From: Paenibacillus sp. ACRRX
GTDB taxonomy: Bacteria; Bacillota; Bacilli; Paenibacillales; Paenibacillaceae
Length of the DNA stretch: 64,000 bases
Direction of reading: 5' to 3'
Assembly: GCF_022346885.1 (NCBI RefSeq)
Contig: NZ_JAKRNK010000002.1
Coordinates: 1,054,001 to 1,118,000, forward strand
Shown: piece by piece, positions 46,820 to 56,095 of the stretch
Layout: each line of letters begins with the position of its first letter
How positions within the stretch are numbered: the stretch's first letter is position 1
Notes under the pieces: generated by a model
Told to the model about the DNA's origin: nothing
Seen by the model: the letters and a program-made list of their open reading frames with translations, nothing else
The model's database searches: none
Made by a program: the position numbers and the translations under genes

Positions 46820-48379
46820 TCAGCCAGCATCCACACGCATCTTGATGACAGTATGAATTCGCAGTACAGCGGCAGCAACCTCGCTCGCAGCCTTCAAGGC
46901 GTGCAGTTTAACAGCTGCTGGATCGACGACACCTGCATCAAATACATCCAACACAGCCCCTGTGTCGCAATCAATGCCAATTGTATCGGTCGCCTCGTGT
47001 GCCTGTGCGGCTCTTGCTTCTTCCAGCTTCTCCAGTGGATTAAAGCCAGCATTAAGCACGATCTGTGCCATTGGCTTACGCAGCGCTTCCGCGACAGCGG
47101 CAATGCCAAATGCCTCCATGCCGCGCACCGTCTCGCGGTAACGCTCCAAGACGTAGGCTACGGCCAATTCGGCAGCCCCACCACCTGGCAGTATACCGCC
47201 TTGTATGGCAGCCTGCAATGCGGCAGCAGCGTCGGCAGCGATACGCGCCCGCTCGCCGACAACTTCGCGCGTGCTCGCGCCAACCACTAGCGTTACCAGC
47301 TTATCGCGGGCAGCTGGTGTTGCCGCTTCGGCATCCGGCGCGTATAAGCGTACGCGCTCAAGCCGCTCATCGTAGCAAGCGCGCGCCGTACAGCCGAGCA
47401 TGCCCGCGAGCGAAGCGACATCCTTTCCGAGCGCGGCACGCTTTAACGGCTTTGCCCCCGTGAGGCGTGCGACACGCTGCACATCGTCACGGTTTACGCG
47501 CTGCAGAACCATCATATCGTGGTCCAAGCAAAATTGCTCCGCTTCGGGGTGAATGCCTCGTTCCAGTACGATAAAGCCAACATCAAGCTCGTGCAGACGC
47601 TCCAACTGCTCCATGAAATTGGCCCGTAAATGCATGTACTGCTGGAAGCCCGCTTCTGTTGTCAATAGCTGTTCATCCAATGCCTCTGGCTCCAAACTGT
47701 CACGCAGTACCAGCACACGACAATTCTCTCTTTCCGCCAGCCATTCTCGTTGCAGCGGCTTCTGCTTGAGCAGCATGCCATTAAACCATTCATTGCTCGC
47801 CTTTTCATGGGCAACGACCGTCTCCGCCAAACGGAATCGTGGATCGCGCAATCGTTCCCAGCCGACAGACTTTCCTGCTTCGAGCACAAGGCTGACAATA
47901 TCAGTCTGTTCTCGCCCCGCGATGTGAACAGCGCGCTGCAGCAGCGGGTCATCCCATCCATCCAGCTGTACGGCACGCTTGCGCAGTTCTTCACTCGCAA
48001 AGTCAGCTCCCAATTGGATTCCGGCAACAACTTTTGCGGCTGGCACACCTCTTGTTACTTGATCAACGCCGGCCTGCACAAGCGCACCAGCCAATACGGT
48101 TGCCGTAGTCGTCCCGTCGCCAACTTCATGCTGCTGTGCCCTAGCTACTTGAATAACAAGCTTGGCAATTGGATGACTCACATCCATCATTTCCAAGATG
48201 GTTACTCCGTCATTCGTTATGATAACCTCACCCTGCTGCCCAACTAACATAACATCCAGCCCTTTAGGACCTAACGTGCCTTCTACAGCTGAACATAATG
48301 CTCGCACAGCTTGTGCGTTGTTGAGGAGCGTGGCGTACTTATCATCATTTTCTTGCCATACACTTTGACCTTGAGACAT
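46820..48379 (-). CDS. Archaeal-like (group II/III) chaperonin in the dnaK operon
   Basis: A 519-residue chaperonin of the thermosome/CCT class, not GroEL. Nucleotide motifs are GPKG (37-40), TNDGVTI (55-61) and GDGTTT (87-92). The apical region FQQYMHLRANFMEQLERLHE aligns with the helical protrusion that forms the built-in lid of group II rings. GGILPGGGAAEL and ENAG-like LNAGFNPLEKLEEARA close the equatorial domain. The usual LRIDDVI near the end reads LRIHTVI here. Such bacterial group III chaperonins are known from the dnaK operon of some Firmicutes. AGGAGG precedes the ATG. A GC-rich stretch near 47221-47280 (45 of 60 bases) differs from its AT-richer neighbours. It is expected to fold proteins without GroES. 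Confidence 0.92.
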   Translation of the reverse strand: MSQGQSVWQENDDKYATLLNNAQAVRALCSAVEGTLGPKGLDVMLVGQQGEVIITNDGVTILEMMDVSHPIAKLVIQVARAQQHEVGDGTTTATVLAGALVQAGVDQVTRGVPAAKVVAGIQLGADFASEELRKRAVQLDGWDDPLLQRAVHIAGREQTDIVSLVLEAGKSVGWERLRDPRFRLAETVVAHEKASNEWFNGMLLKQKPLQREWLAERENCRVLVLRDSLEPEALDEQLLTTEAGFQQYMHLRANFMEQLERLHELDVGFIVLERGIHPEAEQFCLDHDMMVLQRVNRDDVQRVARLTGAKPLKRAALGKDVASLAGMLGCTARACYDERLERVRLYAPDAEAATPAARDKLVTLVVGASTREVVGERARIAADAAAALQAAIQGGILPGGGAAELAVAYVLERYRETVRGMEAFGIAAVAEALRKPMAQIVLNAGFNPLEKLEEARAAQAHEATDTIGIDCDTGAVLDVFDAGVVDPAAVKLHALKAASEVAAAVLRIHTVIKMRVDAG

Positions 48380-48444
48380 ATACGACGCTCCTCCTATTTA
48401 TTCTTTATCATTTCATGATGATTATCGCTTCTTATTATGGTTCA

Positions 48445-49473
48445 TCAGCGACTCCAACGCTTCATAAACAGTGACATCTGGCCCGAAACTTGATTCATAA
48501 GATTCATGACCTTTGCATATTCCATACGAGTAGGCCCCAATAGCCCGATCGTACCTAATGTCTGTCCGTCATACGTATATGTCGCCGTAATTAAGCTGCA
48601 ATTGGCAATGGCCTCGTGCGAATTCTCCTGACCAATTCGCACTTGTATACCAGTTGGAGATTCCCCCACTACCTTGATTAGGGTCGGTGTTTCCTCAAGC
48701 AAATCCCAAATGGTCTTGATTCGATCGACATCCTTAAATTCCGGCTGCGTGAGCATATTGGTTGTGCCGCTTAAATATACCTCGCGGTGTACTTCCTCAC
48801 CACTCATCACATTCTCAATCATCGCAATCATTTCTTGTGCATGGGAGACATACTTCGTAAGCTCCTGCCCAACCTCTGTATACAATTGCGCCCTAAGCTG
48901 AATCAAAGGAATCCCCGTTAGCTTGGCATTTAAAATGTTAACGACTTTTTCCAACTCTGCAGCAGAAACACCAGGTGGAATCGGTACCGTCTTATTCTCC
49001 ACATGTCCTGTACTAGTCACGATAATGGCAACGGCAGTATCTTCCGATAACGGCAATAGCTGAAAATGCCGCAGCGACGTGTTAAACATTTCTGGTCCTA
49101 ATGCAATTGAGGTATAATTCGTCAGCTGTGCAAGCACCGTAGACGTATGCTGAACCACCTGTTCCATCGCTGTTATTTTTTCCGCAAACATCGTTTTCAA
49201 CCGTATGACTTCCTCTGGTGACAGATCGTCCAGCCGAACCAGATGATCTACATAATAACGGTAGCCTTTCTGTGAAGGAATGCGTCCTGCCGACGTATGC
49301 GGCTGCTCCAAGTACCCAAGCTCTTCAAGATCCGCCATCTCATTTCGAATCGTCGCGGGACTAAATGCTACATCACCGCGTTTTGAGATGCTGCGTGAGC
49401 CTACAGGTTCAGCTGAGCTGATATAATCATCTACAATAGCTGTTAGAATAAGTCGTTGGCGCTCAGTCAGCAT
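48445..49473 (-). CDS. hrcA: Heat-shock repressor HrcA
   Basis: A 342-residue transcriptional repressor that binds CIRCE elements and is kept active by the GroE system. The N-terminal winged helix (LTERQRLILTAIVDDYI, then GSRSISKRGDVAFSPATIRN) and the C-terminal GAF-like domain are typical. ATG 49473 matches the family start and has AAGGGGG at 8 bases; 21 codons of open frame upstream are not used. It is the first gene of the operon and represses itself through the CIRCE at 49607-49633. Confidence 0.96.
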   Translation of the reverse strand: MLTERQRLILTAIVDDYISSAEPVGSRSISKRGDVAFSPATIRNEMADLEELGYLEQPHTSAGRIPSQKGYRYYVDHLVRLDDLSPEEVIRLKTMFAEKITAMEQVVQHTSTVLAQLTNYTSIALGPEMFNTSLRHFQLLPLSEDTAVAIIVTSTGHVENKTVPIPPGVSAAELEKVVNILNAKLTGIPLIQLRAQLYTEVGQELTKYVSHAQEMIAMIENVMSGEEVHREVYLSGTTNMLTQPEFKDVDRIKTIWDLLEETPTLIKVVGESPTGIQVRIGQENSHEAIANCSLITATYTYDGQTLGTIGLLGPTRMEYAKVMNLMNQVSGQMSLFMKRWSR

Positions 49474-49550
49474 GACACATTCCCCCTTCTGTCTTCCTAG
49501 TCTAGTCCATACCCTTCTAAGCTTGCTCTTAGTCATCCAGATGCACAGAC

Positions 49551-49590
49551 AGCACCCTATGAATGCCTATTCGGCATATCGCTAGGTGCT
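49551..49590 (-). other. Leader hairpin between CIRCE and hrcA
   Basis: AGCACC (49551-49556) pairs with GGTGCT (49585-49590), enclosing ATGCC (49563-49567) with GGCAT (49573-49577). It lies in the 5' untranslated region about 80 bases before the hrcA ATG, outside the ribosome site. On the plus strand a T-rich run follows, but no plus-strand gene ends here. Confidence 0.5.
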
Positions 49591-49606
49591 TCTTCTTTAC
49601 TGGTCG

Positions 49607-49633
49607 TTAGCACTCATCCTCAACGAGTGCTAA
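49607..49633. promoter_or_regulatory. CIRCE operator
   Basis: TTAGCACTC-N9-GAGTGCTAA, a perfect copy of the HrcA-binding inverted repeat. It lies just downstream of the -10 box, spanning the start of transcription, in front of hrcA. Confidence 0.97.
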
Positions 49634-49644
49634 CTGTTAATACA

Positions 49645-49674
49645 AAAATACCAAACGGACAAGTCTATTGTCAA
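49645..49674 (-). promoter_or_regulatory. Sigma-A promoter of the hrcA operon
   Basis: TTGACA (49669-49674) and TATTTT (49645-49650), 18-base spacer, on the minus strand; the CIRCE follows 12 bases downstream. Confidence 0.75.
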
Positions 49675-50100
49675 GTCAGTTCAGTATGTTAAATGCGTCT
49701 ATTTTGCATTTTTGCGATGTTTTCTTTTATTAAGGTTCTTTATAGACCTAGCCCTATACCACTAGATCTCGTAAAATGTTATTACAAAAGCGAAACAAAC
49801 TATATAGATGATAAAATATTATCGATCCACTTATCTGATTTCCGTCTCTAATACATATCGATGGTTTTGTACCGTGTAATAACGAACGATTCTATTATGA
49901 ACATAACCACTAACATAAATAAGACGTGAGAGATAGTATTTGTTCAAATGTACTGCTGTCTTCAAACTTCAGATCAATATTTCCATCATTCACCAAATAG
50001 TGCTGTACAAGAATGATCTTGTTCGATTATGCTGTATGTACAGCACGGTATATCATTTTATGTTCCAACATAAACGAATACGTTACATACCGCTCAGCAT
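49675..50100. other. AT-rich intergenic stretch
   Basis: About 430 bases without a credible gene. The one visible structure is an inverted repeat, GTGCTGTAC (50000-50008) with GTACAGCAC (50038-50046), enclosing a CAAGA/TCTTG hairpin and a further GCTGTA copy. No T-run follows it. The remainder is unstructured AT-rich sequence. Confidence 0.5.
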
Positions 50101-50146
50101 ATAAAAAGCCACTCCTTATCAGCCTGAACATGCACCAATAAGCAGC
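50101..50146 (-). terminator. Possible terminator of the GNAT gene
   Basis: CTTAT (50115-50119) pairs with ATAAG (50138-50142) with some flanking pairs and is followed on the minus strand by TTTTTAT. The stem is short and bulged. Confidence 0.35.
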
Positions 50147-50168
50147 AGCTTCATTTATCTATATCAGG

Positions 50169-50642
50169 TCAATTTAATATCCTCAGCACGGCAATCTCAT
50201 CGCAAGCATGACGTTTGCTGCAGTTAATGCAGTCTTTCCATACTTTTTCCGGAAAAATATCTTTCTCCACCACATGAAAACCATTTTTAATAAAAAAGCG
50301 CTCCTCATACGTTAATGCCATCACTCTAGTTAACCGGCGTTTACGCGCCATGTCCAACAGTTCATCCACCAGCATGGTCCCAATCCCTTTGCCTTTGTGG
50401 GAGGGCGAAATACCTAATGAGCGAATCTCAACCAACTCTGTACCCAACTGCGTCAATGAGCCGCATCCGATTAACTCTCCATCTGCCTCGGCAACGATAA
50501 AGTGCTCTAACTGATCCTGCAGCATTTCTCTCGTGCGGGGCAGCATTATCCCTTGTAGCGCATAGCCCTGTATTAATTCGTATAATGCTTCTATATCTGC
50601 GATTACCGCGCGTCTGCATACTGCCATCGTCATCGCTCTCAT
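50169..50642 (-). CDS. GNAT family N-acetyltransferase, ArgA-like
   Basis: A 157-residue acetyltransferase of the GNAT fold. The acetyl-CoA-binding loop is SPSHKGKGIGTMLVDELL and is preceded by VEIRSLGISP. The C-terminus FPEKVWKDCINCSKRHACDE carries three cysteines of a tail common in ArgA-like N-acetyltransferases, which suggests glutamate acetylation for arginine synthesis, though this is uncertain. Start ATG 50642 has GGGGG at 7 bases. It sits between hemW and hrcA, which are adjacent in B. subtilis, so it is an insertion. Confidence 0.85.
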   Translation of the reverse strand: MRAMTMAVCRRAVIADIEALYELIQGYALQGIMLPRTREMLQDQLEHFIVAEADGELIGCGSLTQLGTELVEIRSLGISPSHKGKGIGTMLVDELLDMARKRRLTRVMALTYEERFFIKNGFHVVEKDIFPEKVWKDCINCSKRHACDEIAVLRILN

Positions 50643-50730
50643 CGTTATCCCCCTTGCTCAGAACTGACTCATCTCGTTAATGTGTATGAATATACATCAT
50701 AATGAATATTTTTTCAATAGTTTTCTGAAA

Positions 50731-50770
50731 AAAAGATGTCTGATTCACCCTTCATAGGGAACCAGACATC
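50731..50770 (-). terminator. Terminator of hemW
   Basis: GATGTCTG (50735-50742) pairs with CAGACATC (50763-50770), with an inner CCCT/AGGG, followed on the minus strand by TTTTTTT. It lies 22 bases after the hemW stop. Confidence 0.9.
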
Positions 50771-50792
50771 CTCTTTCAATTACAACTTCATT

Positions 50793-51971
50793 TTAATTAC
50801 CTGCTACTGCTTCTTCCCGGGTCAGAACACCGACAAAAGAACCGAATACATCGTTTCCAAACAGAACTCCACGTTCCGATAAACGGTAGCCATCCTCGAT
50901 CACTTCTAATAAATCGGATTGTATAAGCTTCTTCAGCTGCACTGCAAAAACATCATCAAAGCTCTTGTCACCGAATTGCTGCGCAAACCGTTGACGGCTA
51001 ATCCCACTGTACATGCGAAGGCCTACCATCATAAAGTCCTCCATCGCTTCGGCCTCGTCAACGGTAAAGGAGTCAAGCCGCGGCAAACCTTCCTTGCTAG
51101 CCTCTACATATGGATTAACACCTTTAATGTTAATATGCCGCTGCCTGCCTACATAGCCATGGGCGCCGGCACCCAATCCATAATAGTCCTCATTGCGCCA
51201 ATACGTCGTATTATGGCGGCTCTCAAACTCAGGCTTCGCAAAATTGCTGATCTCATACTGATGATACCCCGCGGCCTTCATCCGTTCCATAATAAGTAGA
51301 TACATATCCAACTCATCATCTTCATTTGGTAGCGGAAGCTCGTTACGATGATACATGGCGTGGAAAAGTGTGTTCTCCTCCACCTTTAGACAGTATATGG
51401 ATACGTGTGGAAGATCCAACTCCAGCGCTTTATCCAGGCTGTGTTCCAACATTTCGACCGTCTGATTCGGCAAACCAAACATCAAATCGATTGACATGTT
51501 GTCAAAGCCCACGCTCCGTGCCGTGGCAATACTGCGGTACACATCGTCTGTATTATGAATTCGACCAATGCCGTGCAGAAGCTCATTATTAAAAGACTGT
51601 ACACCAAAGCTGAGGCGATTAACGCCGCCCTCTCGCATCACTTGCAGCTTATCCGCATCGGTAGTACCAGGATTAGCTTCCATACTGAACTCAATATTCT
51701 CACTCCACTGTGGGAAATGCCTACGTACAGATTGCAAAAAATAGGCCATTTCATCCGGCTTCAATACGGTCGGGGTACCCCCACCTACAAAAATCGTATC
51801 GATAACACCTGGCGGATTATGCGCCACTGTATATGCCATTTCACGGTCAAGTGCTCGCAAGTAGTCCATGACGGGCTGGCCCTTAAGCACATAGGAGTTA
51901 AAATCACAATAATGGCATTTGTTCGTACAAAAAGGTATGTGTATATATACCGCACGAGGTGCAGTTGTCAT
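50793..51971 (-). CDS. hemW: Radical SAM heme chaperone HemW
   Basis: A 392-residue HemN-like radical SAM protein; HemW proteins bind heme and pass it to targets rather than oxidising coproporphyrinogen. The cluster motif CTNKCHYC has cysteines 15, 19 and 22, then GGGTPTVL, and a C-terminal HemN domain follows. GGAGGG lies before the ATG. It follows lepA as in Bacillus but is separated from it by a terminator. Confidence 0.93.
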   Translation of the reverse strand: MTTAPRAVYIHIPFCTNKCHYCDFNSYVLKGQPVMDYLRALDREMAYTVAHNPPGVIDTIFVGGGTPTVLKPDEMAYFLQSVRRHFPQWSENIEFSMEANPGTTDADKLQVMREGGVNRLSFGVQSFNNELLHGIGRIHNTDDVYRSIATARSVGFDNMSIDLMFGLPNQTVEMLEHSLDKALELDLPHVSIYCLKVEENTLFHAMYHRNELPLPNEDDELDMYLLIMERMKAAGYHQYEISNFAKPEFESRHNTTYWRNEDYYGLGAGAHGYVGRQRHINIKGVNPYVEASKEGLPRLDSFTVDEAEAMEDFMMVGLRMYSGISRQRFAQQFGDKSFDDVFAVQLKKLIQSDLLEVIEDGYRLSERGVLFGNDVFGSFVGVLTREEAVAGN

Positions 51972-52123
51972 CTAAGTCCCTCCTGCTTGCTAAGTTATCA
52001 GGCTTAACTGTCTCTTATGAGGATAACAGCTTACTGCTGATACGTACCTATTTGTTCAAACGGTACTGTTTTCATTTAACTCTAATTTAACCGATCAAGC
52101 AACTATACAATCCCTATAACAAC

Positions 52124-52147
52124 AAAAATGGGGGCTAGCGCCCCCAT
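52124..52147 (-). terminator. Terminator of lepA
   Basis: ATGGGGGC (52128-52135) with GCCCCCAT (52140-52147), 4-base loop, followed on the minus strand by TTTTTGTTG. It lies 11 bases after the lepA stop. Confidence 0.9.
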
Positions 52148-52157
52148 CTCACGATCA

Positions 52158-53978
52158 TTATTTAGTCTCGTCGATCTTCAGGACAGCCATAAACGCTTCT
52201 TGCGGAACCTCAACACTTCCGACCTGCTTCATGCGTTTCTTACCTTCCTTCTGCTTCTCGAGGAGCTTACGCTTACGGGAAATATCACCGCCATAACACT
52301 TGGCCAATACGTTCTTACGCATAGCCTTAACCGTCTCACGGGCGATAACTTTAGTTCCGATTGAAGCTTGAATCGGCACTTCGAACATCTGGCGTGGAAT
52401 CAATTCACGCAGTTTCTCGCAAATCGCCTTGCCGCGGTAGTATGCTCTTTCCTTATGCACAATAACGGACAATGCATCGACTTGCTCGGCGTTCAGCATA
52501 ATATCCATCTTCACCAGGTTCGAGCGGCGGTAGCCAGACAATTCATAGTCAAAGGAGGCGTAACCCTTCGTACTGGACTTCAATTGGTCAAAGAAGTCAT
52601 ATACGATCTCTGATAATGGAATCTGGTACGTAATCGTAACTCGTGTTGTATCCAAATACTGCATGTCTACAAACTCGCCCCGCTTACCTTGGCAGAGTTC
52701 CATAATGGCGCCAACAAAGTCATTAGGCACGATGATGGAAGCCTTAACAAACGGTTCTTCCACATATTCAATCTTGCCTTGCTCCGGATAGTTGGACGGA
52801 TTATCAATCTGCAGCACTTCGTTGTTAGTCAACGTAACACGATAAATAACGCTTGGTGCTGTTGTAATCAGCGGAATGTTAAATTCGCGTTCAATACGCT
52901 CTTGGATGATCTCCATATGAAGCAGACCAAGGAATCCACAACGGAAACCAAATCCGAGCGCCGTGGAAGTCTCCGGTTCAAACGTAAGGGAAGCATCATT
53001 TAACTGAAGCTTCTCCAAGGCTTCACGCAGATCGTTATAGTCCGATGTCTCTATTGGATACAATCCGCAGAACACCATTGGGTTAATCTTGCGATAGCCT
53101 GGCAGCGGCTCTGCTGTCGGCAGCTTGGCATCGGTAACCGTGTCACCAACCCGAGTGTCGCCTACGTTCTTGATTCCGGCCACAATAAAGCCTACGTCAC
53201 CAACATTAAGCTCATCCACAACCGACATACGCGGCTTAAATGCACCAACCTCGATAACTTCAAACGTCTTATTAGTTGCCATCATCTTAATCTTGCTGCC
53301 TGGACGGATCGAGCCGTTTACGACACGAACATATACAATAACCCCTTTGTAAGGGTCATAGTGCGAGTCAAAAATAAGTGCCTTAAGCGGCTCTTCAGGA
53401 TCTCCCGTTGGCGCTGGAACTTTCTGTACAACCTGTTCCAAAATCTCGCGGATACCAATACCTGCCTTAGCAGACGCAAGAACCGCATCCGAGGTGTCCA
53501 GGCCAATTACGTCCTCAATCTCCTGCTTCACACGCTCAGGTTCAGCACTTGGAAGATCGATCTTGTTAATAACTGGAATGATCTCCAGATTGCTGTCAAG
53601 CGCTAAATAAACGTTTGCAAGCGTCTGAGCCTCAATCCCCTGCGCAGCGTCAACGACAAGCAATGCGCCTTCACAAGCTGCTAAGCTTCTGGATACTTCA
53701 TACGTAAAGTCTACGTGTCCCGGCGTATCGATCAAGTTCAGAATGTACTCTTCTCCGTCATCCGCCTTGTAAGTCAGGCGAACTGCCTGAAGCTTGATTG
53801 TAATGCCACGTTCCCGCTCCAAATCCATCTGATCCAATACCTGGGCTTGCATTTCACGAGAAGATAAAGCTCCCGTATATTCCAAGATTCGATCGGCAAG
53901 TGTTGACTTACCGTGATCAATATGTGCGATAATACAAAAATTGCGAATCTTCTTCTGACGCGTCAGCAGTTCCGTCAT
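52158..53978 (-). CDS. lepA: Elongation factor 4 (LepA)
   Basis: A 606-residue translational GTPase affecting initiation and ribosome back-translocation. G1 [10 protein letters not shown]3 DTPGHVDF and G4 NKIDLPSA are present. An EF-G-like core and the unique C-terminal domain ([21 protein letters not shown], then [20 protein letters not shown]) complete it. GGGGG lies 13 bases before the ATG. It is followed by hemW and preceded by yqxA and spoIIP, the conserved order. Confidence 0.97.
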   Translation of the reverse strand: MTELLTRQKKIRNFCIIAHIDHGKSTLADRILEYTGALSSREMQAQVLDQMDLERERGITIKLQAVRLTYKADDGEEYILNLIDTPGHVDFTYEVSRSLAACEGALLVVDAAQGIEAQTLANVYLALDSNLEIIPVINKIDLPSAEPERVKQEIEDVIGLDTSDAVLASAKAGIGIREILEQVVQKVPAPTGDPEEPLKALIFDSHYDPYKGVIVYVRVVNGSIRPGSKIKMMATNKTFEVIEVGAFKPRMSVVDELNVGDVGFIVAGIKNVGDTRVGDTVTDAKLPTAEPLPGYRKINPMVFCGLYPIETSDYNDLREALEKLQLNDASLTFEPETSTALGFGFRCGFLGLLHMEIIQERIEREFNIPLITTAPSVIYRVTLTNNEVLQIDNPSNYPEQGKIEYVEEPFVKASIIVPNDFVGAIMELCQGKRGEFVDMQYLDTTRVTITYQIPLSEIVYDFFDQLKSSTKGYASFDYELSGYRRSNLVKMDIMLNAEQVDALSVIVHKERAYYRGKAICEKLRELIPRQMFEVPIQASIGTKVIARETVKAMRKNVLAKCYGGDISRKRKLLEKQKEGKKRMKQVGSVEVPQEAFMAVLKIDETK

Positions 53979-54078
53979 TCGTATTCTATACCCCCACTAC
54001 TGGCCATATATTCAATTTATTTATTATACCGGAAGTGAAGGCCCTCAGCAATGGCAACAAGGAAATCAAACTTTACCT

Positions 54079-54528
54079 TTAGAACAACCCGCTAAACAAT
54101 CCTACTACCGCTTGGATTCCCGCCTCGGATAATTGCTGAAGGATTCCCGCTGTCTTGTCTGCCAACTTATTGACAGGCGCATCCTCTGCTGGTGGTTGAG
54201 AATTAGATTCGCGCTGAATATCTGACTCATAGACACCAACAGGTAAGCTACCATCTTCCCGATTCTCATCCTCGGTCCATACTTCCTCATCTGTACGTTG
54301 AGACTTTGTTCTGCTTCCCTCCTGAATGGATTTTCGATCAGCAGGCAACGTAATGTCTCGCGTCTGTGCATGTTGAGTATCCTGGATACTCTGAACAGTC
54401 TGTTGTGATGTAGTGGCCATAGGCCCATATACGCGTTCAATTCCTGACTGTGTCAACTCCATACCAATCCATATCCCCAACGCCAGTAAACCGAGCAAAC
54501 CAAATAACTTAGGACCAAACCATTTCAT
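54079..54528 (-). CDS. YqxA-like (DUF3679) membrane protein
   Basis: A 149-residue protein starting MKWFGPKLFGLLGLLALGIW, one N-terminal transmembrane helix followed by an extracytoplasmic, polar, low-complexity region and an amphipathic C-terminal helix. Position between spoIIP and lepA and the N-terminal pattern identify it with YqxA/DUF3679, whose function is unknown. ATG 54528 has AGGGGGG at good spacing; nine in-frame codons upstream are not used. Confidence 0.8.
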   Translation of the reverse strand: MKWFGPKLFGLLGLLALGIWIGMELTQSGIERVYGPMATTSQQTVQSIQDTQHAQTRDITLPADRKSIQEGSRTKSQRTDEEVWTEDENREDGSLPVGVYESDIQRESNSQPPAEDAPVNKLADKTAGILQQLSEAGIQAVVGLFSGLF

Positions 54529-54633
54529 GCTTATCCCCCCTATAAGACATGCCATGTCTATGCAACGACTTGGAAGTAGTACGATCTGGATGCAGCTTGC
54601 ATGCCGACCCTTTATAAGAATTAACGCAAACCA

Positions 54634-55941
54634 TTACGCTTGATTCCCGTTATTTGTCGTTTGCTTACTTACTGTTGCAGCCGGTTTATTTAATGGCTTA
54701 GAGATCGGTTTGGTTACAGGTTTAGCTCCCTTTTGTTCCTTTATTACTTCAGCAATCAACTCAGCCAGCACATCTGCTGTACGATTGCTTTCGGTCAACG
54801 TATTTTCAATGCCACCTACCTCGATAATGACACTATTCGGAGATAAAGACTGGTTGTATTCCCCATTTGTGCCTTTTGAGGCTGCTTTCCCCCAGATTCC
54901 CCGGGAAATACCCGGATACTTGGCTTCCAATTTCTCATGAATGTCAGCGGCAAATTGTTCGTTTTCTTTCCAGTTCGGATTCCGATGTCCGATCACAAAG
55001 TACACCTGCGCATACGCTTTTCCTTTAATCGTAACCGTTGTATCTTTGCGCCGTGCGGAATCGCGGTGTATATCAAAGAAAAATTTCAAGTTTTTATTAT
55101 TGCTCATGGCCTTTTTTACGGTTTGGTTCGAATATTTATAAGAAAAATTCCAATTGTAACCTTGTATAGTAGATACGTAGTCTTTGCTCGAGTGAAGTGC
55201 GCCAATCCCTTGCTTCTTCAGCTGTTCCTGCAGCCGTTTTCCTACGAGAGTTATATTTTTCTTATCATCGTTCGGATTGTCCGTTTGCTTCTCCAGTTCA
55301 GGCTTCCACGATTCACGGTTGTGTGAATGATAAATAAACACGACTTCATCATCGGTATGACTCGATTGAGCCGATTCATCAACTGGCTCAGAATCAGGCT
55401 TGTCCGTCTCTGACTGACCCACGTCACCATTCTTCTCATCATCGTGAGCCTTCTCTGGGGCTCCTCCATGCTCAGCACCATCCTCTTCGCCTGGTGCGGG
55501 TACAAATTCTTCCGGCCCTTTGGCAGCTTGATTACCAATTGCCAACCTTAACGGTACAGATGTATCTCGACTCACGCCAGGCATCTCACCTGCTAGCAGT
55601 GTTTTCGGATCAAGCGGATTGACATTGGTTACAAGCCTCACAAGCATGTGGGCCACATCTTGGCGTGACAGTGCCGCCTTTTCGGGTGACGATTCCATCG
55701 TTGGCATTTCCATTGCTAACATGTTGGCAAACCATTGAGTTGAAATTTGCGCTGCGGCACCTTTCATTGAGGATAAGGGAGAGGTCTGAAGACGCTGCTC
55801 CAAAATACCCCCGACTCCGATTACCACTATAAACACGGCCGATGCGAGAGCCATAAGCAGAAATGTACGCCCCATCGTCAACAATTCCAGCCATTTTCGC
55901 TTAAAACGTGCAATATCAATCCATTTTACCGTTGGCTTCAT
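54634..55941 (-). CDS. spoIIP: Stage II sporulation protein P, engulfment amidase
   Basis: A 435-residue membrane-anchored amidase/endopeptidase that degrades septal peptidoglycan during engulfment, acting with SpoIID and SpoIIM. One transmembrane helix near residue 30. A disordered acidic linker follows (about 150-205). The amidase domain has VVFIYHSHNRESW, the FDIHRDSARR motif and IIEVGGIENT. A Pro/Lys-rich tail ends the protein. GGGAGG precedes the ATG. A CATACTAT sequence on the minus strand at 56018-56025 resembles a sporulation -10 element, consistent with mother-cell expression. Confidence 0.93.
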   Translation of the reverse strand: MKPTVKWIDIARFKRKWLELLTMGRTFLLMALASAVFIVVIGVGGILEQRLQTSPLSSMKGAAAQISTQWFANMLAMEMPTMESSPEKAALSRQDVAHMLVRLVTNVNPLDPKTLLAGEMPGVSRDTSVPLRLAIGNQAAKGPEEFVPAPGEEDGAEHGGAPEKAHDDEKNGDVGQSETDKPDSEPVDESAQSSHTDDEVVFIYHSHNRESWKPELEKQTDNPNDDKKNITLVGKRLQEQLKKQGIGALHSSKDYVSTIQGYNWNFSYKYSNQTVKKAMSNNKNLKFFFDIHRDSARRKDTTVTIKGKAYAQVYFVIGHRNPNWKENEQFAADIHEKLEAKYPGISRGIWGKAASKGTNGEYNQSLSPNSVIIEVGGIENTLTESNRTADVLAELIAEVIKEQKGAKPVTKPISKPLNKPAATVSKQTTNNGNQA

Positions 55942-56017
55942 TTAAATGGTCCTCCCTCACTTGCAGTCTAGCGACCCTAGCAATCTTGAACTACGATTCA
56001 CCTTCTAAAACTATTTA

Positions 56018-56025
56018 ATAGTATG
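56018..56025 (-). promoter_or_regulatory. Possible sporulation -10 element of spoIIP
   Basis: CATACTAT on the minus strand, matching the -10 region common to sigma-E and sigma-G promoters, 77 bases before the spoIIP ATG. No convincing -35 box is seen. Confidence 0.35.
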
Positions 56026-56095
56026 AAATAGCTTTAAAAGAGTTTAAAAGATTGCTGTTACTAGAATCTATGAGGATAACCGATCTGCTAGAACC

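Noticed and set aside
50000-50046. Inverted repeat upstream of hrcA as a terminator or structured RNA
   Set aside because: No T-run on either strand and no promoter nearby; kept only as a note in the intergenic entry.
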